From Pisaster brevispinus (Eukaryota > Echinodermata > Asteroidea > Forcipulatida > Asteriidae), in the NCBI GenBank assembly GCA_023634235.1, contig JAMKCF010000004.1, positions 22,328,527 through 22,392,526 on the forward strand: a stretch of 64,000 nt of DNA, read 5' to 3'. The number at the start of each line of letters is the position of its first letter. The first letter of the stretch is position 1. A program made the translations under genes and the position numbers. Below the pieces are notes generated by a model. The model made no database searches. It was not told where the DNA came from and saw nothing but the letters and a program-made list of their open reading frames with translations. Of the stretch, positions 36,101 to 48,100 are shown one piece after another.

Positions 36101-39100
36101 CAAGTTTTTGATTTATGAGGTTGACAAACACGAGTGTACGTGGGTAAGGTATGCACATTGAAACTGGGGACCTAAAACAAAAGAGACCAATAGTGTTCCT
36201 GCAGCCGATTTCACGAAACGTTAGGATTAATCCTATCTCGAGTTAGGACGAGTAACTAGTCCTAACTTAGGATTAATCCTAAGGTTTACATGTTACAGTG
36301 CAAGGCTGGGACTTGTCCTAAGTCCTAAGATTAATCCTAAGTTAGGAAGAGTTTGGTGAAATCCATGGCTGGTTGGTTTGATTATTGAAGGTCCAGTGTG
36401 TACAAAGCCAATGGGAGCTGTTGCTAAAAAAGTTCCAAACAAAAGAAGGACAATGGGAGGTCCGTGATTGCAGGCGTTTGCACACTTGTGTGTGTGGGCT
36501 TTAGGGAAGGGCCCTTGCGGGATCTTTTACACAATGGAACAATTGACACCCACAAAGTTTGTCTTTGTTTAACTTGGACCCCACAGGGGAATTCTTTATC
36601 AAATTGGTTCAGCTGAGTCACTTGAAGTTTTCAAGAAACACTCTCAAACCTTTCCTGTTCAAGGGTTGATTGCTAAAGACAAACTGTTTTCCCATTATTA
36701 GTGCCATTGTTTATTTGCTTATTGTTCTGTTTCTTGTTTCTTGTAAAGAGCTGTGGTACCCTGTGTAAGAGCGCTCTATAAATGCCTGTTATTATTATTA
36801 TTATTTAGAAAAGGGAATTTTAGAACAACACTAGCAGGACCCCCACAAACCCGATCCGTAAGGTTGCGTGTGTGAGTTTGTCTACTTTAGCAAACTGGAA
36901 ACCAAGGATGCCCTTGATTTTTGCTTTTGTTTAAAACACCAACAGCAATGTTGCTAACAAAACAAAATCAAGTCTAAACAATGGGCGAACAAAGAGAAAG
37001 TCCTTAATTTACCGGGTCAACAAACACAGGTGTGTGTGCCCATTCAAGCCCAGACATTGTATCAAAAAGGACAACAAAGATTCCCAGTACAGAAGAATTA
37101 ATTTTACACCATATCCAGGTGAGGGTAGGGACTTGTGAATCTATTGAAAGAAGAGTGCATCACAAAACCGATTCGATCTACATGTAGCATCTCCTCTTTA
37201 ACACAATTGATTTATCAAGTCTAAACAATGGGCGAACAAAGAGAAAGTCCTTAAATTACTGGGTCAACAAACACAGGTGTGTGTGCCCATTCAGGCTCAG
37301 ACCTCATATCAAAAAGGACAACAAAGATTTCCCTTGTCATTATAGTACAGGGGATTAATTTCAAATTCGATTAAAAACTGAAATAAGAATGTGTGAGTGT
37401 GTCCTACAGTTCCTAATAAGCCATTTGCGAGTTGGATTTGAATAATGTCTGGTACATTGACTTGTGGAGGTAGAAGTTAACCCTTAAATTTGAATTCCTC
37501 AGACTAACGGATTAGCTAGAACATGTCTTTTGTCACATCTGGTTTAAGTTCACTGTTGTGTTAATATTTTATTCACTCAGTTTGTTTCCACCATCATCTC
37601 AGTGAATTTACCTGTGTCAAATAATCCAAGTGTGAACACTGGTAAGATTTAGCTGTTTGAATGTTACCCATGATCTCGGTTGTTGTCTTAATCCAATGTG
37701 AATACAACTTTTGTCTTCACCCTAAAAAATTTACCAATTAAACATTTTGTCCAACAGTATCACTGCGATTGCACGGAGGGGTACGACGACTACTTATTTC
37801 CAAACGGCTGTCAGCAAATCGATTTGTGCGTCTCTACCCCGACGTACAGCCCACCTCAGTGCCCGCCTCATTCTGTGTGCTCTATGATGCCAGGTGGCAG
37901 TCAAACTCAATGTGAATGCGAGCGGGGGTTCCAAGGAGACGGGGAGGCTTGCTATGGGAGTATCTTACAGGTAAATTAAAAAAGGAATTCGCCGTCGTAG
38001 CTAGAGCTAGTTTTTTTCATTTAATTTCATTTCATTTTTTAGTTCTGGTTGTGAAACCGAGGACTCAGAAATGGAACTTTGTTGTGTGCTCGGAAGAAGG
38101 GCATAAGGCTCTACATGTATGTAAGGATCTTACTGTTACCAGGCCTTCATTTTAATAAATCTGAGGAGAGCTGTGCATCGCTCTCCTTAAATCAAAAGGT
38201 GAATTAAGGAGAGCGATTTTAAAATCGCTCTCCTTAAATCAAAACAATGAATTAAGGAGAGTGATTTGCCCAACTCTTTGGCATTTTTATCTATTACAAA
38301 AATACCCACCGCGCCACAGCTTAGGTAAATGTGAATCCGAAATCCGGGCTCTTGCCGCCTGTGTGATATTCTAAGACCCGCTAGCGTGCCCCACTCAGTT
38401 CCGTTTGTGTGACCGGCTGCGGTAAACATCAGGCATGCGGGCACGCACACACAGTCAAAACATACATGTACTTGAATAGGGCTCGTTTACCACTTTCAAT
38501 TAACAACATCAAGCAGCAGCTAGCTTATTTACAACAATCGAGGGGAAACAAAAAGAAAAGCGTGAGTTCTTTAGATGTTGCCACCTCCAACTCTGAGACT
38601 CAAGCCGCTTACTTTTTTCAACAATTAGCGTTTTGAAAAAAATGCTCTTGTTGAAATTGTAAGGAGCGCTTTTTTTTGCTCTCCTTAAAAAATTTAAGGA
38701 GCGCGGAGGAGCGCGAGCGCGATCGCGCTCCTTTAAAATGAAGGCCTGTGTTACAAAAATGTAATAGTACTGCCATGTTTTTTTTGTTTGAGGAGCCATT
38801 TTGTTGCTTACGGCCTTTTATTACTGAAAAAAGTACTTTGTGTGCCTGGAACAAGGACGTAAGGCTCTATGCTCTTTCTTCGGGGCACACAAAGTTTTTT
38901 TTACGCCCTTCTTCTGGGCACAGTAGTTAGATTTGATTCTCAACATGTCTGCCAGCCTGATGAACAACTGCATTACGTACATAGTTAAGTGTGACGCAGA
39001 AGATAACGTTTTGTAGTGATTGGCTCAACGTTGCATTTTGCGAAGCGCACGCCAGCTAATTGTAACAGTTACGCGACTCGAACACCAATGGTGACCAGCA

Positions 39101-42100
39101 AAAAGGCTGCGCTGGTCGGTGACGTCATGTGCCTTAGGTCTATCTCTCAATCGAGACATCATCTCTATTTGATGATGTTGTTCACTTGCAGGTGTTACAT
39201 GACCTCAACACCGACCTTAATGGGCCGACGGCGGGAATGTTCGACATTTCTATGATGTTGTTAGAGATGACTATGGGGTACTTGGTGAGCAGTGGGGGCC
39301 TCTTCACTGTCTTTGTACCCACGGATGAAGCGATTCAAGAAGTTTTCTTTGACGAGGTAAAGTAGCCATTCTTTAATTTGTTTGTTTTTCAGGGGAAGAG
39401 AAATGTCAAATTCAATTTTGTGGATGTACTAATTTTTCCAATAGAACATAGTTCTTATGTGAGTGAGGAAAAAAATGGCAAGTCTCCAACCTCACGTTAC
39501 AATGGTGTCATTTGCATTCAACACCCTTCCAGTGCAAATGTTGTCAACATTTAAAACATCCGATGACATCATTCTGAGAAAAACGGGTCTTGTCATTTTT
39601 GTACGGGATGTTTTTGGTTCAATCCAATATACGAGATACGACCTTATGAAAGTTTCAATCTCGCGCCTAACACAAGTGCTATTTTAGGAGATGCAGCGTT
39701 TTTTGCACTGGCATGACAAAATATGGACAAATGAAAAAGCTTGGGGACTGGTGAAACGACAAGCTAACTTGTCCCACCTGGCAAATCCTTGTGGAAAATG
39801 TTACCAAGTTTGGGTTTCAAGGAAGGTTCAAAATATTTTGTCATTTTTTATGTTCAGTCCGAGCTGAAAGGAGATGTAGAGCTTGCACGCTACTTGATGA
39901 AGCTTCATGTTATACCCACATACTTGGACACCTTCACACTTAATAGTACAGGATCAATCTACACGCTGACTGGTATCATGGCTGAAGTCACACCAAAAGA
40001 TGGGGTAAGAATCAAGCAAGGTGGAAACCCTCTATGGGGTTTCGTAATCCGTTTAAAAAAAATAATTATTTTGTTTTATTATGAGATATTACCTAACATC
40101 ACAGTAGTCCGGTGGCTTAATGGAAAAATTGTGACACGCCGGATTAAAGCACCAAACTTTGCACACTTGTTTTAGGGGTCCCATAGAAGCATATTAGAGG
40201 GGGGTGCCCGGCCTGTCATCTCCAGGTCAGTAAACTAATGGGATCAACTTTTTCCACATAGCTCTGCCTGAGTGTCTGAAATAGAAGCTGCATGGTCATT
40301 TGTTATAAGTTTTAATGATATGCGGAAGCAGCCCTCTATTGGTGAAAAATTGATAGGCAGTATTATAATACCACAGGAATTTGACCTCAGCCTGACCTTG
40401 ACCTAGGTCACCTAAACTGGGCACCCCCCTCTAGAATGATTCTATGGGACCTCTAGAATAGCTGTACAAAATTTGGTGCTTTAATCCAGCGTGTCACGAT
40501 TTTGCCAAAAATTGGCCCTAAGCCACCGGACTACAGGGGTGGGCGGCCGCTTTAAGGTGAGGGCAACTCTTAAATGATTTCGGCTGTCGGACCCGCAAAA
40601 ACTTGCCTCTGTTGCCTCCATGAAGTATCAGGCCTACTGATAACATAACTGTTCTACCAATCTATTGGAACGTTTCAAGGGGCACCAAAGCAATGATCAG
40701 GGGCAATAGAGCCAATTGCGTCTGTTGCCCCTGGTCGTTGCTTAGGTTTTCTCCTTGGTAAAGGGTCCCTTTGAGGAAATTGCAAATTTCTATTGGACTA
40801 TTTCAAGGGGCACCGAGACAATGACCAGGGGCAACTGGGGCAATTTTCTCTGTTGCCTCCACGAAGTATTTTACTCGTTTACTTTTCACATTTAAGTATG
40901 AGTTTGTGGTTTTGATTCGCCACTCTGAAAAGCAACAGTAATTTTGCAGTAGTCCAGTAAAACGTTCATTTTGATGTTTTGACTGAAATTTGTTGTATGC
41001 TCAGAATCCAGAGGTCCTGAGGTACAGAATTGAAGGAAGTAATGAGAAGGGGAAGCTGATCTATCAGGACATCCCCGCTGCTAATGGAGTGATCCATGTG
41101 ATCGACAAAGTCCTTTATGAACCGCCCTTAGTAGACAATAACCTAGAGGTAAGACCAAGGCCCAATTTCATAGTGCTGCTTAAAAAAAGTAGGTAAGCAC
41201 AGTTACATTATGCTTACTAGATTAAAGTTACCAACCAAAATACCATTTAACATGTACAATTTTTTGACCGGTATCCTGCACATTTTTGCTAAGCATAAAA
41301 AGTAGGTAAGCACAGCAACATTATGCTCACCAGATTAAGGTTACCAGCCAAAATTACCATCTAACATGTATGATTTGTGACTGGTATCCTGCACATTTTT
41401 GCTAAGCAGAAAACTGTGAAGCAATATCTTCTGCTAAGTAGCTGTATGAAATTGAGCCAAGTGCTTGAATTTGGAGGGAATATCTACAGGACCCCAAGGC
41501 GTGTAAATGTTTACCAGACCCGGAATTGTTTGACAAGACCAGAAACAAAATAAGAGAAACACTTTTACGTGTGTTACATGTAAACTGTTTTTATTTGAAC
41601 ACCACAAAGAGAAGATTGATCTCATTTTTCATTCGGGCAAGTTTGCTTTGATACTCAACAGAATTGAGACATGTTTGTCAGGCTGAAAGACAATATGCGA
41701 ACATGAATTTTTTTTTATTAAAGATGTGAAACAGTGAGGTAGTACTATTCAAATAAAGAACACAAGACCATCCGACTTGTGAGTTTTCTAGCTAAGGGCT
41801 AAAATCACTGGCTTCGGGCCTGTGGTCCTGTATTAATTTTGAGGGTTAATTTATGGTTTTTTAATCACTACTCACTAACTACAACACACTGTATGTGTTT
41901 TTAGTGCATGGACAACTTGGAGCAATTCCAAAAAGTAAAGAACCGAAGATTGTACTTCCCTCATTTTCTCATTTGTGTTTTCTTTCTTGTTCATGTTGCC
42001 AGGAGTCTGTAGCTAGCATCATCTCCACCACAGGAAGGTTTAATCGCATGCAGACCTTGATGCTGGTGAGACAATTTAACATTGACAGAGAATAGATCGT

Positions 42101-45100
42101 GCAAGTCTTGTGCGAATTCGAACTTCTGGGATACAGTTGGTCCGAACCATATTGAGTTTTACTTGTGCGCGATTCTGTTTCTTCAAATACTTTGGTTTAA
42201 CGTAATTTATGGCTTTAGCCATTGTGTTATATTGTTGGGAAAGTAAAATTTAGCGATGAAATGTATGCAAGTAAAACAAGTTTAACAAATCAATGAAGAA
42301 ACCTTGAGAATAAGACCTGACCTCAGTTTCCGGCTACTTATAAGCAATTACGAATTTTGCCCAACTGATGTTCATGCAACCATTGCATATGATAATTGAT
42401 AACACTTATCATATGCAATGGTTGCAAAAGTGCAAGTGTGATTCGCAAATGGGGTTTCTAAATGAAAATCATTCATTTCAAACATCCTTATAATGCATGG
42501 TTGATAGCATTAATTCATCTGGTAAAAAGTAACCTCGTTCTAAGTTTTGTTACAATGTTAAATAAACACAAAATTGCTGGGAGTATTTTTATTTTCAAGA
42601 ATTTTGTTTAAATATAATTTAAAAAGAAGAATTGTTTTCATTAACAAAATATAGTCTTCATTGGACTTGTTTTCTTGTTCCGATCAAGCGAGACATGTAC
42701 AGTCTAGAAAATATTTTACAACTTTCACGAAATCCAAGGACTGATTTCACAAAGATCTATGATTGATCTTAAGATATGGTACCAATCTTAGCTGCTTCAA
42801 TCAGTATGCTCTGATCGTCACTCTACATTCTCCTGAAGACGATCAGAGCATACTGATCGAAACGTCGAGCTGTCAAAACCACCGTTTCTTCTCAGAACCA
42901 CCACTACTCAAAAAGAGATTTATGCGCACGGTGTCACTGCAAACCCCACTTGATCCTTTCACCTGGCAACGGCTAAGCCATGTATCTGGGCTACTCCTCT
43001 CTACAGTTTTGTGTTTTGGTCTTTAATTTTGTTTTTCATTTCTGTGCAGCTCATTTAGATTTCCTTCAGCTATGTTTTGCATGGCTTAACATTATTATAA
43101 AGTCTAATGACGTCTAATGTGGATTTTTTTTTCAGAGTGTTGGAATCAGTAACGTGATCAGACCTAATGGCTATTTTACGATTCTAGCACCAATGAATAA
43201 GGCGTTTAACCAGCTACCAGAAGGCTCCATTGACTACTTAATGTCTCTTGAGGTAAAACATTTTTTCTGAACAGTTTTCCCTGACGAGGACTAGAGAAGA
43301 TTAGTTTACAATATTGAGAAGACCAGTGTGGTTCTTGTAGGAACTGTATCTGGTAACAGTTCTTGTAAAGAACCATTCCAATCATGGTCCTGTAAAGAAC
43401 CATTCCAATCATGGTCCTGTAAAGAATCATTCCAATAATGGTTCCTGTAAAGAACCATTCCAATAGTGGTTCCTGTAAAGAACTATTCAATAATGATTCC
43501 TGTAAACATTGATAAAGAACCATTCCAAATAAAGTTTATGTAAAGAACTTTCCAATACCAGTTCCTGTCATGAATCAGTCCAATACCAGTTCTTGTTAAG
43601 AATCATTCCAATAACAGATAATGTGAGTTATTATCTATGTTTTGACTTTCTTTTCAAACTCTACCAGTCAAATTCTTTCTGGTTCTGCCAGAGTTTGGTG
43701 CATTCGGTACTGCTCTCCCAAATCAGGCTGGTGTTTTTCTGCTTGTCAGCTAGCTGGGCCCAATGTCATGGCTCTGCGTACCGTGGAATCCTGTGCTTAC
43801 AGCACGTGGAATCACACGTTTTACAAGGCGCCATAAGCGAAGAATTCTGTGCAGGGGTGTGTTTTTTTCAGGATTTTTTGTGGCGTGTCGTGGCCAAGCG
43901 GATAAGAGCACCGAACTCAAGCTCTGGTGTTTCCGACTCGGCAGAGTGTGGGTTCGAGTCCCGGTCGTGACACTTGTGTCCTTAAGCAAGACACTTAACC
44001 ATTATTGCTTCGTCCTTTGGATGGGACGTAAAGCCGTTGGCCCCGTGTGTTGTGCACTGCACGTAAAAGAACCCAGTGCACTTATCGAAAAGAGAAGGGG
44101 TTCGCCCCGGTGTTCCTGGTTTTTATTGGCTGCATATTGCGCCACAGCACCTTGTAAACCATTACATGGTGCTATGTAAAGGAGTAGGTCTCATACTTCA
44201 GAAACATTGCCCAAAATACCTTGCAGGAAAAATACTGAATGTTTAAGCACTTAGAGCCTGGCCTGCAGTAGGCGCTATCCAATATACGCTATATTATATT
44301 ATTATTTTAAGATTTTCTCTTAATCTCTTTGAGCCTTCTAATTTTCTTGAAAGAAGTAAAGTAGTCACAAAAGGAGAGAAAGAAATAGTGAACATAGTGT
44401 CCAAACCTGTAGTTCTGGTGATGCACAGAGCCTGCAAACCTCCTGAATTGTAACATCTGGGAGGTTCTTGTTCTATCGTAAGCTGGAACCCCGGCCAGCA
44501 AGCCTTTTTCCAGGAACCTTTGCATCCATCAAATCTTATCTCTGTCTTTGGTAAGCAGTTCCATGAAATTGGAACCTGGTAATAATGCCGGTAAATAGAA
44601 AAGGAAATTCAAATCATCCACCAAATATTTTTTTTACTTGCAGGGACGTTCTAAGCTTATTGCTCTTCTGCGAAACCATGTCGTTCAGGATCAAACGGTA
44701 AGCGAAGTTGAATTACTTTATTATCAGAATAACTGGTTGATTTCATATTTTGTTGTGTCATTGCAACAGTAATACGCCAGGTAGGTGTTGGGATTGTGCC
44801 TTTGATGCTACAAGCATGGAATTTGGATCACAGAATATGTCATGTGAAAGATATTTGGCTGTAGGGTTGTTGCAGATTTGAATTTTAAAAAAATATTCGT
44901 AGAATAACAAGCAATGGCAGCCATTTTGCCAATTTTGAAAATTGCTGGTTAGTTTACCTATATTTTTCAAAATCCAATTCTGCAATGGCCCTGTAGCCAG
45001 ATATCTTTCGTGTGACACACTCTGACTGTGTGCCAAATTTCATCATCATCACCATCTAGCGGTCGCAACCGAGATCTCAACATCACGCCATGAGTCTTGT

Positions 45101-48100
45101 TCCATCATCGTGTTTGTAAGGTCCTCAATTCCATATTCTGTGTCTCTACCAATCACGCCAATGTAGTTGAGAGGTCTACGTCCTCTATTAGGGCACGAAA
45201 GTCTCCAACATAAAGAAATCATAACACCTTCATTTAGCTGAGCAGCGCGTGGTTATATCAACTAGCTCTCATATAGCGCAACGCCCTGTTTCATTGGGCC
45301 AATAACATTCCCTTAATCTGTCTCAGCTCCCTGGAGAGTGTACAGCCTGATCTGCGGTGGCACTCCAAAGGCTTTTTCATACACAATATCAACCTCTACC
45401 CTCGCAGGTACCCATTTATACTCCTAGGTGAAGAGAAGCAATTGAAGTAAAGCATCTTGCTCAAGGACACAAGTCTCATGACCGGGATTCGAACCCACAC
45501 TCCGATGGCTTAACCACCAGAACTTGAATTCGATGCTCTAAACCGCTCGGCCATGAAACCCTATATTGGTTGAATAATAATAATAATAATAATAATATAT
45601 TCGATTTATATAGCGCCTAATATAAATTTATCTCTAGGCACTTTACAAAACTCAAAAAATAACCTGTTAAATTATGGACAATTGACTGAATGATTAACAC
45701 ACAAGCAAGGTAATTAATGCTGTATAGAAAAAAGGTGGGTTTTCAGGGCACTTTTGTATGATTTAAAGGAGGTGATGGAACGAATGTGATGTGGGAGATT
45801 GTTCCAGAGAGTAGGTGCAGTAACGCTGAATGACCGGTTTCCGTAGTGCTGTGTGTTGAACCTTGGAATGTGAAGGAGATGTTGGTGTTGTGAGGCACTA
45901 CTCCCATCAGCTTTATTGCAAAATTCATTGCTATAAAGAATAAGGTGAGGTTTGCGGTGACACCATGTGTAAAATCTCTTTTCCAGAACCGGTGGGTTTG
46001 ACAACTCGACGTTTCGATCAGTGTGCTCTGATTGTCTTCAGGAGGAGATTTTACACATGGTGTCACCGCAAACCTCACCTGATTGTACTCCCATCATGCA
46101 AAGTTTCAAATCCTACTTGCTGCGGAGAACTTGTGCCCTTCTTTCTAAAAAATTAATTTATGTTTTTCCTTTAGTTAATGTGACATCCACTATTAATGAC
46201 ATTTTGTGACATCTGTGTTTGTAGTTCCTCATGCAAGATCTGATCACAAGAGGTGGTGTGACCTCACTACATGGTTCAACAACCAACTTTCAGATTAGGT
46301 CCAATGTAAGTACGAAGTACTTCCTGTTCATGTATTTTTTATTATATTCTTTCACAAAGGAATTTCATGTACTTTTTAACATGTAAGATTTTGAATTGAA
46401 TTGAATGATATTGTAATTTTGCTTCTGCAGTTTGATTTCAGCAGACCTTTTTGATGAGTATCTTTTGTTTTTATCTTCCACCAGGGCTTGATTCAATTGG
46501 ACGGTCAATCAAATATGACGTTTTCAGACATCGTCGCTATAAACGGCTACATTCACAGTATTGATGGACTGCTTGTACCGCCTGATATCGTCCCACTGAT
46601 ATCACATAGATGTGACACGGTCACTTACACCAACATTACGGTAAAATAACATTTGACTAGAGAATTGTGTTTTTCATTTCTTTGCGTTAAAATTTATATC
46701 ATGTCACTCAGCATTGCTTGTTTTGGATAATATTTGTATCATTCGAAACCTCAGTGGATGATATTGAATGGTCAGACAGTTGGAGGGTTGATTGTGTACT
46801 GTGTAGATGCATTCACCACATGGTGTCATTGTGGGCTGGCACAGTTTATCTGTCATTCGAAACCACAGTGGATGATATTCAATGGCCAGACAGTAGGAGG
46901 TTTGACTGTGTACTGTGTAGATGCATTCACCATATGATATCATATTGCAGGCTGGCATAGCTTCTTTCACTCAAAACCACAGTGGATGATATTGAATGGT
47001 CAGACAGTGAGAGGGTTAATTAAAGTGTTATTTTATTGCAGCCTGTTCAATACACAGTTGAGAACCTTCATTCAAATGTTGAAATAAATATTTGTTTTGC
47101 TCTACTTGCACAGGTTTCTTGTGTCTATTGTGATAACACGACAGCTTGCCCACCAGGAACTACGTTTGTAAGTTTACTTTTATTTGACATTTTACCTAGA
47201 ACCTGAACCGTACTTCATGCGAAAGCGAAGCAAATTTGATATCACAATTATCATAATTATATTTGCGGCGAATATTTCGTAGGAATTGAGCATACTTTAA
47301 CATCTGAGAGAAATGTTTGCTGCAGATTTGTGACATCATATTCATTTCGCATTTGCATTTGCGTGAAGTACGGGCCGGGCTTAAGTTGACAGAAAATCAG
47401 CGATTACAGTTAAAGACATGAGGAGAAAGGTTACTATTATATCAGAATGTTGTCATGTGCGTGGAAGAGGGATGTATGAAAAGTTACCGGAAAAAAAGGC
47501 ATAAGTAATTAATGTGCAAAATTGTGTTTCAAGACAACTCAGTGTGAAAGATTGATCGGTTTCCAGCCAATAATAAGTCATCATAGGAAGGTTAAATTCT
47601 GCTTGGAAATGAGAAAACCTGTCTTTGGGGTAATACTAGCAACACAACTGTAAGAGTAATGCCACTTTCTGGGGGTCAGGAGCCATTTTATTGCTTGTGG
47701 TGTTTTGTTACTGGAAATAGGTATTTTGTTTGCCTTGAAGAAGGGCATAGATAGAGCCTTGCGCCCTTCTTCTGGGCCCAATTTCATAGAGCTGCTTAAG
47801 CAGAAAATATTGCTTAACAATTGTCTGCTAAGCAGAAATGAGCGGGATACCAGTCACAAATTGTACATGGGACATGGTAGTTTGGCTGGTGACCTTATTC
47901 TGGTAAGCATAATTTTGTTGTGCTTAGCTACTTTTTGTGCTTAAGCAGCTCTATGAAGTTGGGCCCTGAACAGACGACGAGTTCTACTGAAGGGGCTGTG
48001 CCGCCATGATCAAAGCTGGCCTGTGGCTGTACATGGTATTATAAACTCTCAAATGATTAGCCTCCCAGATTATTATCATTATTATATACGTTTTATTAAA

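Noticed and set aside
39463..39687. Extra stabilin exon between exons 7 and 8
   Set aside because: Exons 7 and 8 join in phase and complete the FAS1 pattern; this ORF has no FAS1 resemblance.
43206..43523. Minus-strand ORF with MVLY repeats
   Set aside because: Translation of the 27-bp minisatellite.
43875..43967. Functional tRNA gene
   Set aside because: The head has A and B boxes and pairing ends but continues into a SINE body found at many other sites.
46704..46970. ORFs on both strands with repeated segments
   Set aside because: Both come from the 114-bp tandem repeat, whose length is a multiple of three.
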